The notes beneath the pieces were generated by a model. It made no database searches and was not told the DNA's origin. It worked only from the letters and a program-made list of their open reading frames with translations. Below, piece after piece: positions 27,333 through 36,130 of a stretch of 64,000 nucleotides of DNA (positions within the stretch are counted from its first letter, which is position 1; each line of letters begins with the position of its first letter). The stretch is from Lewinellaceae bacterium. Lineage in GTDB: Bacteria; Bacteroidota; Bacteroidia; Chitinophagales; Saprospiraceae. Both the position numbers and the translations under genes were made by a program. Where the stretch lies: assembly GCA_020636215.1 (NCBI GenBank), contig JACJYG010000005.1:434001-498000 (forward strand), in the 5' to 3' direction.

Positions 27333-27340
27333 CAAATTTA
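27333..27340 (-). promoter_or_regulatory. Possible -7 box of the AI-2E operon
   Basis: On the minus strand TAAATTTG matches TAnnTTTG and lies ~49 bp before the ATG at 27284. No convincing -33 TTG is seen. Confidence 0.4.
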
Positions 27341-27499
27341 ATGATTTCAGTCTTCAAAATCCTGCTTGAAGCAATTCCTTAACACCTTCTTAAGGAATAC
27401 ATCGGGCAAATAGATTTTTTTGGACAAGCGGGGATTACTTTTTTCTTCTTTCCCGTCCTTTTGGGGATTGTTTTAATTATACCAGCAACCTCAACGCTT

Positions 27500-28819
27500 A
27501 TGTACCTGTTTATCCCCATTGTTTTCCTTCTGGGTTATACGATGATCGCCTTGGAGCACCCGCTTCGCCTTGATAAATCGGCTTCGGCCATCCTTACTGG
27601 CGTCCTCTGTTGGGCTTTACTGGCCCTGGACAATGGCGCTACCCTGCATCTTGCCGGCGAAGGCGGGCCTACGGGGTATTCGGTAGAAAGCCAGTTGCTG
27701 GAGCACCTCAGTTCTATTTCCAGCATCCTCTTCTTCCTGTTGAGCGCTATGACAATCGTGGAGTTGATCGACGCCCATTCGGGGTTTAGCCTGATTACGG
27801 ATAAGGTGAAATCCACCAACAAGGTGGCTTTGTTGTGGGGAATGAGTTTTTTAGCATTTTTTCTTTCCGCCATGCTCGATAACCTGACAACAGCTATTGT
27901 CATGTCTGCCTTGTTGCGCAAGCTTATCAAAGACCGGGAGGACCTATGGTTTTTTGCCGGTATGATCATAGTGGCGGCCAATGCCGGGGGCGCCTGGTCG
28001 CCCATTGGTGATGTGACCACCATTATGTTGTGGATCGGCGGGCAGGTGACGACCCTAAATATTATCCGGGAGGTCTTTTTGCCTAGCTTGGCCAGTCTGG
28101 TGGTTCCGCTGGGTGTTGCCTCTTTGTACCTCAATGGAAAGGTGGAGCGCCCTGAAACGGAGGTTGAATCCGGCAATGGGAACGGCAATAATCACCCTGT
28201 TTCGGTGTTCGAGCAACGGCTGATCCTTTTCTTGGGAATCGGCGCCCTGCTTTTTGTGCCGGTTTTTAAAAGCTACACCCATCTGCCGCCATTTATGGGC
28301 ATCCTGTTTGGGCTTGGCATTCTTTGGGTTGTTACAGAATATTTACATGGCGGAAAGATCCATCGAAGCGAACAAAAGGTGGTGTCCGTGCTACGGCGCA
28401 TCGATGTGCCCAGTGTGCTCTTTTTTCTGGGTATCCTGTTGGCGGTAGCGGCCCTGGAAACGGGCGGGTACCTTTCCCAGCTGGCAACGGCTATGGACCG
28501 TACTTTTGGGAACATTTATATCATCAATATCCTTATCGGCCTGCTTTCCTCTGTAGTAGATAACGTACCACTGGTAGCGGGTGCTATGGGCATGTATCCA
28601 TTGTCTACCTTCCCTCCCAATCATGACTTCTGGGAACTGCTGGCTTATTGCGCCGGTACGGGGGGCAGCATACTCATCATTGGCTCCGCCGCCGGCGTAG
28701 CGACGATGGGTATTCTCAAGATCGATTTTCTGTGGTACCTCAAACGCATCAGCTTGCTCGCCGCGCTGGGTTACTTTGCGGGAGTAGGAGTGTATTATCT
28801 GATAAATGTGCTGCTTTAG
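27500..28819 (+). CDS. nhaD: NhaD-type Na+/H+ antiporter
   Basis: The ATG at 27500 gives 439 residues; an in-frame TTG at 27461 is less likely. The protein has about twelve membrane segments and strong NhaD signatures: FLSAMLDNLTTAIVMSALL, IIVAANAGGAWSPIGDVTT and LSSVVDNVPLVAGAMGMY, with the paired Asp-Asn elements in two inverted halves. It exchanges Na+ (or Li+) for H+ at the inner membrane and supports sodium and pH homeostasis, which suits a marine or saline habitat. It is monocistronic, with a hairpin downstream. Confidence 0.92.
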   Translation: MYLFIPIVFLLGYTMIALEHPLRLDKSASAILTGVLCWALLALDNGATLHLAGEGGPTGYSVESQLLEHLSSISSILFFLLSAMTIVELIDAHSGFSLITDKVKSTNKVALLWGMSFLAFFLSAMLDNLTTAIVMSALLRKLIKDREDLWFFAGMIIVAANAGGAWSPIGDVTTIMLWIGGQVTTLNIIREVFLPSLASLVVPLGVASLYLNGKVERPETEVESGNGNGNNHPVSVFEQRLILFLGIGALLFVPVFKSYTHLPPFMGILFGLGILWVVTEYLHGGKIHRSEQKVVSVLRRIDVPSVLFFLGILLAVAALETGGYLSQLATAMDRTFGNIYIINILIGLLSSVVDNVPLVAGAMGMYPLSTFPPNHDFWELLAYCAGTGGSILIIGSAAGVATMGILKIDFLWYLKRISLLAALGYFAGVGVYYLINVLL

Positions 28820-28848
28820 GATTATTAGTTTAGCGATGCTATAGATAC

Positions 28849-28875
28849 TCCTTATGAGCAACAGGCTCATAAGGA
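28849..28875. terminator. Hairpin between convergent genes
   Basis: TCCTTATGAG (28849-28858) pairs perfectly with CTCATAAGGA (28866-28875) around a 7-nt loop, between nhaD and the convergent unknown membrane-protein gene. Confidence 0.6.
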
Positions 28876-28938
28876 TACTATTGATGGTTACCCTCTGTGA
28901 AGGTGCCAAATAGGCTAAGGAGCTCCGCGGTGCTCCGG

Positions 28939-29721
28939 CTAATTCTCTATTGGCGGAGTTTGGCTTTTTTCCTGTTCCGAAGCTGCGATATCCAGGATCA
29001 TGATCTTTTGCCAGATCTTACCTGCCAGGCTGTGGGCCAGCCCTTCCACATCATCGACGGCGTTGAGTACGATGGGGTCGTTGAGGTATTGGGCGTGGAG
29101 GGCGGCCAGTTTACTGGTGATGGATAGCAGCTCTGAGCAGTAATCGAGGTAGCGGGCCAGTTCGAAGGTGGTGAGCAGGCGCTCCGGGGAGGAGGCGGTA
29201 GGAGTAGATATAGCCAGCACATAGGCAGGGTCTTTGGCCAATTGGTGCATATCCACCACGTGGGCGATGCTGCGCAGGCGGTGCAGTGCCTTCAGGGCGG
29301 TGCGGCGTTTGATGCGCATTTCCACTGTGCCCAGGAAATACAAGGCTATAGAAAGGAAGATGATCTCATTGATAGCGGACTCGATGCCTTGAAGCAGGTC
29401 GGAAACACTACTGGCCTGTGGGCCCGCCTGAAGCGTAAGCTGGATAGCCAGAGCAAAGATGGTCAACACCGCCAATCCGGCGAGTATGGCCAGCGCCCGG
29501 ATGGGCCACAGAGGGCGTGGAAGCCATTGGCAAAGCTCTTCCACGCGGGCGGCCACATCCTGTAGTCCATTGCTCACCTGGCTCAGCCCCGAGCCGGGAA
29601 AGCGTTCGCTGATGCGGTGGGTAAGCCGCTCGAGGGTGCCCCGGATGCGGGTGGCGTTGAGCTCACTGTATTGGCTTTCCCCATTTGGTTTGAAGAAGAG
29701 ATTAGATAGCATAAATTTCAT
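28939..29721 (-). CDS. Unknown two-helix membrane protein
   Basis: The 260-residue product has a basic N-terminal region (1-70), two hydrophobic segments (about 75-96 and 115-130), and a long helical cytoplasmic-type C-terminus beginning with RIKRRTALKALHRLRSIAHVVDMHQLAKDP. I do not recognise a characterised family. An internal start three codons later is equally possible. It stands alone, convergent to nhaD and upstream of nothing else on its strand. Confidence 0.6.
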   Translation of the reverse strand: MKFMLSNLFFKPNGESQYSELNATRIRGTLERLTHRISERFPGSGLSQVSNGLQDVAARVEELCQWLPRPLWPIRALAILAGLAVLTIFALAIQLTLQAGPQASSVSDLLQGIESAINEIIFLSIALYFLGTVEMRIKRRTALKALHRLRSIAHVVDMHQLAKDPAYVLAISTPTASSPERLLTTFELARYLDYCSELLSITSKLAALHAQYLNDPIVLNAVDDVEGLAHSLAGKIWQKIMILDIAASEQEKSQTPPIEN

Positions 29722-29946
29722 GGATAGTGCGGGATGAAGGTAGGGAATTTTGGGGTAAAATGTCTGGACGTCGGCACCTCACAGGCCGCAGGTCGAAATG
29801 CCTGGGCGTCTGAGAGGATTGGGCTAGTGTAAAAAGTTTGGAGTGCTTCTTTCCTGAGCTCCACCGCTGTGATGGTGGTATCTGCCAGGCCGGCTGATAA
29901 ATGGCCGGCCCCGGGCTGGAAATTTTCAAAAAACAACCACTGGGAT

Positions 29947-29978
29947 TTTGATTTTCCTAATGGGTTTATATAAATTTG
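29947..29978 (+). promoter_or_regulatory. Promoter of the tRNA pair
   Basis: TTTG (29947-29950), 20 bp, then TAAATTTG (29971-29978): a full match to the Bacteroidetes -33/-7 promoter, about 50 bp before tRNA-Pro. The rest of the 307-bp spacer from 29722 holds only a weak GGCCGGC hairpin near 29890-29912 and no gene that I can support. Confidence 0.6.
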
Positions 29979-30028
29979 CATTCGCTTTGAAAACAGGCGA
30001 TCTTTGTACTTCCAAATGAGGGAGTTTT

Positions 30029-30102
30029 CGGGGTGTAGCGCAGCCCGGTAGCGCGCGTCGTTCGGGACGACGAGGCCGGAGGTTCAAATCCTCTCACCCC
30101 GA
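30029..30102 (+). tRNA. tRNA-Pro (anticodon CGG)
   Basis: A complete cloverleaf is visible: acceptor CGGGGTG pairs with CACCCCG, the anticodon stem is CGTCG/CGACG with loop TTCGGGA (anticodon CGG), and the T arm contains GGTTCAAATC. The discriminator base is A at 30102. The CCA end is not encoded. Confidence 0.95.
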
Positions 30103-30108
30103 CAAAGT

Positions 30109-30142
30109 CCGCCCTAGCTTAAGCGAAGGCGGGCGCTTTTTT
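30109..30142 (+). terminator. Weak hairpin between the two tRNAs
   Basis: CCGCC (30109-30113) pairs with GGCGG (30128-30132) and six T follow at 30137-30142. It could end the proline tRNA transcript or mark a processing point, since only 40 bp separate the tRNAs. Confidence 0.4.
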
Positions 30143-30218
<76 letters not shown>

Positions 30219-30240
30219 CTTTTAGAACCAATATATTTGC

Positions 30241-30276
30241 GAAAACGCCCTGGATGCTTGCATTCAGGGCGTTTTC
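30241..30276 (+). terminator. Terminator after the tRNA pair
   Basis: GAAAACGCCCTG (30241-30252) pairs perfectly with CAGGGCGTTTTC (30265-30276); inner ATGC/GCAT pairs may extend the stem. Confidence 0.85.
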
Positions 30277-30469
30277 GCTTTAGGGGCCTGCCTTTCCTAT
30301 TCTTGCATTTTTGTGTTTTTTTGGGTGTTTCCAGAGGGCTTTCTCTCAGAAGCTGTTCAATGATTTGGGCAGGCTATATGAGAAAGACACTACGGCTTAT
30401 TGAATAATACCAACGCCAATCTTTTTGAGGCGCTAATGCAATGGCGGAGCAATAAAAAACAAATCGGGC

Positions 30470-30500
30470 TTGCTTGAATCAAAAAATTTGAATAAATTTG
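30470..30500 (+). promoter_or_regulatory. Promoter of the unknown gene at 30575
   Basis: TTG (30470-30472), 20 bp, then TAAATTTG (30493-30500) fits the phylum's promoter consensus. Its position argues that the coding region starts at the ATG at 30575 and not further upstream. Confidence 0.6.
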
Positions 30501-30574
30501 TTTTAATGCTTTTGGCTGAACGGTGGCATACATTGTTCGCTGAAGGATCATTCCTTAACCAATACCCCAAGACC

Positions 30575-31000
30575 ATGGTAAAACAACTGCTCGAACAACT
30601 GCGCCAAAAAATGGCTGGCTCTCCCAACTTCTCTCAAACCATGAATTTCTTCATGGATACGGTCGCCCCCCTTCCCGCTTTTCTGGAAGAGGGTGAGCTT
30701 TCTGCTCCGGATCCGAAGATCAGGGCCGTCCTGGAAGCTACGCTGCAAGCGGCGCTGAAAAGCAAAAAGTTCAAGCTCCAGTATTCGGAAGATATCCGCC
30801 ATCCTGTGCACCAATTCTCCCACGGCCCCTTTTTATTTTCCGGCAATGTTGGCCTGTATTTCTTTTTCCACGATATCGGCCAGGGGCTGGCTATGTTTCA
30901 GGGAGCCGGGGGGCAAACTTTGTGCGCGCGGATCTCCGCCACAGCAGTGCCTAAAGGCAACTGGGCTGATCTCAGTACTTATGATAAGACTTCAAATTGA
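30575..31000 (+). CDS. Unknown protein, 141 aa
   Basis: From the ATG at 30575 the protein is 141 residues. It starts with an amphipathic stretch MVKQLLEQLRQKMAGS, has no signal peptide or clear membrane helix, and its second half is rich in Phe, Gly and His (QFSHGPFLFSGNVGLYFFFHDIGQGLAMF). I do not recognise the family. A promoter lies ~75 bp upstream. It ends 49 bp before the Cys-rich protein gene on the same strand, so the two probably form an operon and may act together. Confidence 0.6.
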   Translation: MVKQLLEQLRQKMAGSPNFSQTMNFFMDTVAPLPAFLEEGELSAPDPKIRAVLEATLQAALKSKKFKLQYSEDIRHPVHQFSHGPFLFSGNVGLYFFFHDIGQGLAMFQGAGGQTLCARISATAVPKGNWADLSTYDKTSN

Positions 31001-31049
31001 AAGCCTGCCCTGTTTTTAAATTCATCTTCTAAAATCAAACCCCCATATT

Positions 31050-31838
31050 ATGGCCAAAGAAGACATTACTCCCTACAAGCAAAACCTCGCCCTAAAGCTA
31101 GAATTCACTCGCCTTGAGCTCGATATTACCGAAGTGATGGAGTTCACCCCACTCGATCTGGACCTGGAAAACCGCCGCCTGCATAACCTGCTGGATTTTG
31201 TAAAGCAGTACCAACAATGCGGCGGCCGGGAAGCTATGCAAGCGATCACGGGAGGATTTCTCTTCCCGCCCATTTTTCCCGGCATTTCTCCAGACAGCGA
31301 CTGGTATCGCTTTGAAAACTGGATGCAGGGCAAACCGGTGCGCGGCAGGCTGTCCGAACAATTGCCGGAAACGCTAACGCTCAGAAAACCGGAAGAAATC
31401 GAAGAGCACGAGATCGAAGCAGCACTCGAGAGCCTGGAATCGGCCCTGGATCAGGCCGGCTTTGGCGTGAGCCTTAATGAGGGCATTCCCGGCCGGCTGA
31501 TGTATGCCTTCCTCTACGAAAGCCTCGGCGAAACCGTTGAACTGGACGGTGGCGGCTGGTTTTTCGACGGCTGCTCCGGCTACTGCCCCGGCTGCTTTCA
31601 GCGCCCCTGGTGCAGTTCCGGAACGAGTTCCTGCTGGCCGGAAGACGAAGAATCGGGAAAAATGCACCTCATCCCGGAGCTGAAAGCTTATGTCTCCGCC
31701 GGCCCTCAGTCGCTGGAAATTCTACGGGAATTGCAGGCAGAGAAGGACGAGGCCTTTGAAGATTTCAGAGCTGAAAACCCGGGCCCTGGCTTCGGAAGCA
31801 GTGACGGCGGTGAGGAATGGAAGAGTAAGTATAACTGA
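31050..31838 (+). CDS. Unknown protein with a Cys-rich cluster
   Basis: The 262-residue protein has no signal peptide or membrane helix. Its N-terminal half is acidic and helical. Residues 175-195 hold five cysteines spaced C-x3-C-x2-C-x5-C-x6-C, followed by WPEDEESGK, which looks like a metal-binding site, perhaps zinc or iron-sulfur; that is inference from spacing only. The C-terminus (about 205-262) is acidic and low in complexity. It probably shares a transcript with the 141-aa gene before it. I recognise no named family, and 500 bp of non-coding sequence follow. Confidence 0.62.
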   Translation: MAKEDITPYKQNLALKLEFTRLELDITEVMEFTPLDLDLENRRLHNLLDFVKQYQQCGGREAMQAITGGFLFPPIFPGISPDSDWYRFENWMQGKPVRGRLSEQLPETLTLRKPEEIEEHEIEAALESLESALDQAGFGVSLNEGIPGRLMYAFLYESLGETVELDGGGWFFDGCSGYCPGCFQRPWCSSGTSSCWPEDEESGKMHLIPELKAYVSAGPQSLEILRELQAEKDEAFEDFRAENPGPGFGSSDGGEEWKSKYN

Positions 31839-32000
31839 GGAGGCTGCTCCGGCTGGAATAGCCTGCTCCAAGCCGAATAGCTTTTCCCGACATGGCCCGG
31901 GATTGGAGGTATGGGGCTGCTCCGCTATGCCATTCCCATCCTTTGAAGGGGCTAAGGGGGGCTGATTAGAAAGCTTGGGCCGGGAACGAGGCATCAAGGT

Positions 32001-32133
32001 CATTAAGTTAAGGCCAAGAGAAGCCGCGCTATCAACTGGCGACTAAAGCTCGCCTGTTGATTTTAGTGGCTTCTCGAAGTCGAAAGGCGAGCTTGAAGTC
32101 GCCTTCCGACGAGCCCTACCGCTTAACTTAATG
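32001..32133. repeat. 133-bp structured inverted-repeat element
   Basis: Outer arms CATTAAGTTAAG (32001-32012) and CTTAACTTAATG (32122-32133) are perfect complements. Inside are GAGAAGCC/GGCTTCTC (32018-32025 and 32068-32075), a nested ATCAACTGGCGA hairpin (32031 onwards, one mismatch), and an AAGGCGA/TCGCCTT hairpin near 32085-32107. It looks like a small mobile or REP-like element, or a folded RNA. The remainder of the 31839-32338 spacer shows no supported gene. Confidence 0.6.
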
Positions 32134-32338
32134 GCATTGAACGAGTCAAGGCCGCGGCGCCACCAAAATGATCATCTGTTACTGCTTGCCGTCCAGGATG
32201 GGGAAATAGTAGCAGCAACGCCACGAACAATTTATGGCCTTGTCAACTTATATTCTTTGTGGGTGAAAACACTCGCCCCTTAAGAAAGAAAGCCTAAGCG
32301 CTCCATTTTTACACGGCATAAATTAAAACCAACCGTTT

Positions 32339-32950
32339 ATGGCCAGAACAAGCCTCTTTCCAAAGTTAAGAACAGCTGCAGCACTGATATTGGTCTTTTT
32401 TTTGATTTATGGCACCAATCGCCTGGATAAGCACCATTTTGAAAATGTACAGTATATAATGGATACTGTGTACGAAGACAGGATCGTTGCTCAGCATTAC
32501 ATATACCAACTCAGCAACCTGTATCGCCAAAAAATGGAGAGCTTTCCCGCTTCATTGAACGAAACGGCTGGAAAGGACATTAACCGGCAGATAGAGGAAT
32601 ACATCCAGCTTTTTTCTTCTACCAAGTTAACCAGCAAGGAAGCACAGGTTTTCCAGCTGCTGGAAAAAAATGACCAGGAACTGAGAACCCTGGAAGCCAA
32701 TCTGGCCTCCATGCCGGATGACGGCTTGAGTGAGGAGCACATCAGCCGCTTCCGGGCGAAGGCCGATATGGTATTTGAAAACCTCGACGGCCTTTCTGAC
32801 ATTCAGCTGAATGAAGGAGGCCGGCTGCGAAATATCGCTCAGGATTCTCTGGATACCAACTCCTTTTTCTCTCAGTTGGAATTGTTCGTTCTTGTTTTTA
32901 TCGGGCTTCTTGTTCAGGCCATTATATTCTTTGCCCCCAAGGCTGATTGA
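32339..32950 (+). CDS. Four-helix-bundle (MCP-type) sensor-like membrane protein
   Basis: The 203-residue protein has two membrane helices (about 12-26 and 178-197) that flank an all-helical periplasmic region of ~150 residues. This is the plan of the 4HB_MCP ligand-binding module of chemoreceptors, but no HAMP, signalling or kinase domain follows; the protein stops right after the second helix. Such short forms occur in Bacteroidota with no known output partner. The neighbouring genes do not suggest a chemotaxis role. Confidence 0.65.
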   Translation: MARTSLFPKLRTAAALILVFFLIYGTNRLDKHHFENVQYIMDTVYEDRIVAQHYIYQLSNLYRQKMESFPASLNETAGKDINRQIEEYIQLFSSTKLTSKEAQVFQLLEKNDQELRTLEANLASMPDDGLSEEHISRFRAKADMVFENLDGLSDIQLNEGGRLRNIAQDSLDTNSFFSQLELFVLVFIGLLVQAIIFFAPKAD

Positions 32951-33002
32951 GCGCTTGTTTGGAGGTAAAACAGCACACAGTGGAGCTGGGCTATCCCTTC
33001 AT

Positions 33003-33239
33003 CTAGCTGGAGCTATCGGAATTCCGGAAAATGGATGGGGGGGTGACTTGTTTGTCTTTGCTGTTTTGAAAAGGAACAAGTGTAAAGAAATCCAGGTCAA
33101 CTGAGTAACGGTGGCCAATTTGCATGGCAAGAGCAGTCCCTCCGACCAAAAAAAATTGGTTTAGCATGGGGTCCTTCTGAAGCCTGGACAATAGGCTCAG
33201 CGTTTCAGGTAAAATAATATTGTCGCCTTTATGCAGCAT
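33003..33239 (-). pseudogene. Truncated AbiEii/AbiGii-type nucleotidyltransferase toxin
   Basis: The 78-codon frame keeps only the N-terminus of the AbiEii family: FLVGGTALAMQIGHRYSVDLDFF (about residues 30-52) is the nucleotidyltransferase GGTALA...S-DLDF core. Family members are usually 200-300 residues, and no continuation is found downstream in any frame. The fragment overlaps the stop of the upstream antitoxin-like gene by 11 bp. The toxin activity is almost certainly lost. Confidence 0.7.
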
Positions 33240-33498
33240 AAAGAAGGGTAGAGTGGATAAAAATTTCAGTGAAGCCTTTATCCTTTTCGGAAAGTTGTTT
33301 ACTCTGGCGGGCAGTCAAAAGAACCTTTTCTTCTCCATAATAACGAATCATCTCCCTCCAGTCCTCCAATGTCCCCCTTTCAATGACACGCTCGATGACT
33401 ATTCGCTTCGATTTATCGAAATCAAAGGAAGATAAGTCATACTCCCACAGTAAATGAGGGGAGATCAGGGGAATATTTTGGTCTGGTTGCCTGCTCAT
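33229..33498 (-). CDS. DUF6922-like antitoxin partner of AbiEii
   Basis: The 89-residue product (LWEYDLSSFDFDKSKRIVIERVIERGTLEDWREMIRYYG and after) has the helical pattern of the short DUF6922-type proteins often placed before AbiEii toxins in Bacteroidota. It runs on the minus strand and its end overlaps the truncated toxin gene, the usual type IV/AbiE-like pairing. With the toxin broken it may be a relic or may still guard against related systems. Family assignment is from memory of neighbourhood and sequence shape. Confidence 0.6.
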   Translation of the reverse strand: MSRQPDQNIPLISPHLLWEYDLSSFDFDKSKRIVIERVIERGTLEDWREMIRYYGEEKVLLTARQSKQLSEKDKGFTEIFIHSTLLYAA

Positions 33499-33679
33499 AA
33501 GTTAATTATTGTAAATATAACGAATTGGTGCTGGTAATGGATTCTTTACACAACTGTTTTTATCTGCCTCCTATCTTTGAGGAACACGGCCCAGATATCC
33601 CCACTTCTTTCCTAAACCAATAGCCTGTATTCTGAATTAGTGGAAAGCCAAATACACCTGAGCCGCTGAACCGCCATAC

Positions 33680-34789
33680 TCATAGCGATTCCAGGATACG
33701 AAAACCATAGGCCCTGATCCTGCTTTTCCCGTCCACATCATTCATTTTCGGGTGATGTGGGCTGAAGTTGGTTAAAAGGACTAAGCCCGTTTTGTGCTCA
33801 TCATCAAATGCCACAAATGCCCGAAAGGCCCCGGTGGCGCCATCGTGCCAGATGATCTGTTCGCTATCGGTAATGCGGTGTATCCAGGCGTTGCCCATGT
33901 AGTTGTTGGCCCAACCGGTGGAGAGGCCGTAGCGCTGTTTCATGTCGTAGAAAAGGCTGCCTTCTTCGGCTTGCAGATGAGCCGAGATCCATATTAACAG
34001 GTCATCTGTACACGACTTGATGGAACCCGCCGGATTGATGAAATCCATGTCCCAAAGCCCCGCCGGTTTTCCCTTTTTATCGTATCCCTGCACCAGCAGG
34101 CCGGAGGGTGCGCCTTGGCCAGTGGGATAGGAATTATTCATCCCCAGTGGCGCAAACAGGCGCTGCCTTACCAGCTCTTCCCAAGGGGTCTGCGCTTGTT
34201 GGGCAACCATATAGCCTATCAGGGAAATCCCGCAGTTGTTGTAGGCCCACTTTTCTCCGGGGGGGGCATCCAGCTTTTCATTGCGCAGGTATTTCCGGTA
34301 GTGCTTCCACTTCATATATTTATTCGGATTGTCAGGGGAAAATAGCCGGGCCCGCAAATAGGGTAGGAGGAAACTCGCCGGCCCATTGCTCAGGCCTGAA
34401 GTATGCGTCAACAGCTGTTTTAGGGTAACCTGCCTTGACTTGTCACTGTGTACCTTGTCGCGTGCTGGTAAATAGGTGGTGATGGGGCTGTCCAAATGCA
34501 TATTCCCCTTTCGTACCTGATCCAGTAATAAGGCGCCGGTGAAGGTTTTGGTGATGGAGCCGATCTCAAATACATGCCGGCTATTATCGATCGGAACGCC
34601 TTCTCCATCTACAAGCTGGTAGCCCTGCTTGTAAATGGTATCCGGCAGGATGATGCCAATGGCGAGCTCCGTTTTATCCGGCAGGGTGCGTATGTATTCG
34701 TCAATCAGGGCCTGCGTGGCGGCGCTCTGGGCTTGAAGCAGGTGCAAAGTTAACAGGAAGGGCAGCAGCAATAAGGCATTCTTCTTCAT
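33680..34789 (-). CDS. Exported serine hydrolase, class C beta-lactamase family
   Basis: The 369-residue protein begins with a signal peptide (MKKNALLLLPFLLTLHLLQAQ). The catalytic Ser-x-x-Lys is S78-I-T-K81 in EIGSITKTFTG, the Tyr-x-Asn is Y183-N-N185 in WAYNNCG, and an HDGATG motif near 314-319 replaces the KTG box, as in other esterase/peptidase members. It probably acts in the periplasm or outside on an ester or D-amino-acid peptide; true antibiotic hydrolysis is not implied by the motifs. It is monocistronic. Confidence 0.88.
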   Translation of the reverse strand: MKKNALLLLPFLLTLHLLQAQSAATQALIDEYIRTLPDKTELAIGIILPDTIYKQGYQLVDGEGVPIDNSRHVFEIGSITKTFTGALLLDQVRKGNMHLDSPITTYLPARDKVHSDKSRQVTLKQLLTHTSGLSNGPASFLLPYLRARLFSPDNPNKYMKWKHYRKYLRNEKLDAPPGEKWAYNNCGISLIGYMVAQQAQTPWEELVRQRLFAPLGMNNSYPTGQGAPSGLLVQGYDKKGKPAGLWDMDFINPAGSIKSCTDDLLIWISAHLQAEEGSLFYDMKQRYGLSTGWANNYMGNAWIHRITDSEQIIWHDGATGAFRAFVAFDDEHKTGLVLLTNFSPHHPKMNDVDGKSRIRAYGFRILESL

Positions 34790-35062
34790 GATCTATTGAT
34801 TTTTTCCGCAAGATCAGCCTCATTTGCTCTGGTTGAAAATTTGATTGGTGAAGGCAAGCAGATATTTGATGGGAGGCCAGTTGGCGCCCGCTTATCAAGC
34901 GATCGGGGCTATTCGTCAATCGCAGAATCATTAGCTGTTATTAATCTATTATCTTGGCAGTGATCGTTGCAGCCGACAGAGGGGGAATTGATGCGATGCG
35001 TTCCCCAAGCGCGTTACCCTTTAGCTGGCCTGGTTTAACCCTATCAATGCCCGGATTAGAAC

Positions 35063-36130
35063 ATGAACTGGAACAAACTCTTCATTATTACCAAACACCT
35101 GTTCTTTTGGGTTTTGTCCATTTTTATTTTGAGAAGTTTCGATCTGAAATGGGGGTGGACGATCTCTACGGCCTACGACACGCTGATCCCGCAGTCATAT
35201 GGAGCACTGACGAACGCCGCTGTTTTCTACGGCACGAGTTTCTATTTGATCCCGCGTTTTTTCAACACTCACCGGAAGCGGCTATTCTATGCCTATAGTG
35301 TCGGTTTGCTGTTGGGCGTCTCTTTGATCGAAATGGCAGCGGATCAGTACTTCGGGAATTGGTATCAAAACCAGGCCTATCTGATGGTAAAGGAGCTACC
35401 CCTGGGAGCGTATATCCTGGAGGGCCTGATCTACATCCTTCCCATCAACCTTTTTTATTATATCATTGCCTTCGTGTACCGGATCCCATTCGACCGGAAA
35501 CAAATGCACGAAAGGGAGCTTCAGCTGCAGCGGGAGAAACTGGAGGCGGAACTCAAATTTTTAAAAGCCCAGATCCATCCCCACACCCTCTTCAACGGGC
35601 TGAACAGCATCTACCACCTCATCGATTTTGACCCTCCCAAGGCGAAGGAACTCATCGTGAACCTGTCCAATGCGCTTCGGTACCAATTGTACGAGAGCTC
35701 CGGCCGCTTTGTGCCGCTGGACAAAGAGGTTGCCTACCTCCAACAATACATCGCTTTGCAGGAAGTGAGGATCGACGAGGATGCCGTGGTGGAGGTTTCT
35801 TTCCCGGAAGCGGAAGCGGAATATCTTGTGGCGCCGCTTATTTTTACCCCATTTATTGAGAATGCGTTCAAATACATCAGCCATCATCCTGCTAAGGAGG
35901 ACAATAAGATCGGGATCAAATTGGCTATTGAGCAAAATACCCTCATCTTTGAATGTGTCAACACCGTGGATGCCGATGCCGGCAAGGCCTCTGAACCGGG
36001 AGGCATCGGATTGGAAAATGTCCAAAACAGATTGCGGCTGTTGTACCAGTCTGCCTGTAGGCTGGAGTTGAAAAAAGGCAAAGGCGAATTTGTAGTAAAA
36101 CTCCTCATCCCGCTAACAGCATCGAAATGA
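35063..36130 (+). CDS. LytS-type sensor histidine kinase
   Basis: The 355-residue kinase has four or so membrane helices in its first 140 residues, a short coiled coil, then the His_kinase domain with KAQIHPHTLFNGLNS (H174 the likely phospho-acceptor), N-box TPFIENAFKY and G-box GGIGLENVQNRLRLLY. The motif reads HPHTLFN where most relatives have NPHFLFN. No separate sensing domain is present. The stop overlaps the start of the LytTR regulator by 4 bp, so the pair is coupled. The signal is unknown. Confidence 0.92.
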   Translation: MNWNKLFIITKHLFFWVLSIFILRSFDLKWGWTISTAYDTLIPQSYGALTNAAVFYGTSFYLIPRFFNTHRKRLFYAYSVGLLLGVSLIEMAADQYFGNWYQNQAYLMVKELPLGAYILEGLIYILPINLFYYIIAFVYRIPFDRKQMHERELQLQREKLEAELKFLKAQIHPHTLFNGLNSIYHLIDFDPPKAKELIVNLSNALRYQLYESSGRFVPLDKEVAYLQQYIALQEVRIDEDAVVEVSFPEAEAEYLVAPLIFTPFIENAFKYISHHPAKEDNKIGIKLAIEQNTLIFECVNTVDADAGKASEPGGIGLENVQNRLRLLYQSACRLELKKGKGEFVVKLLIPLTASK

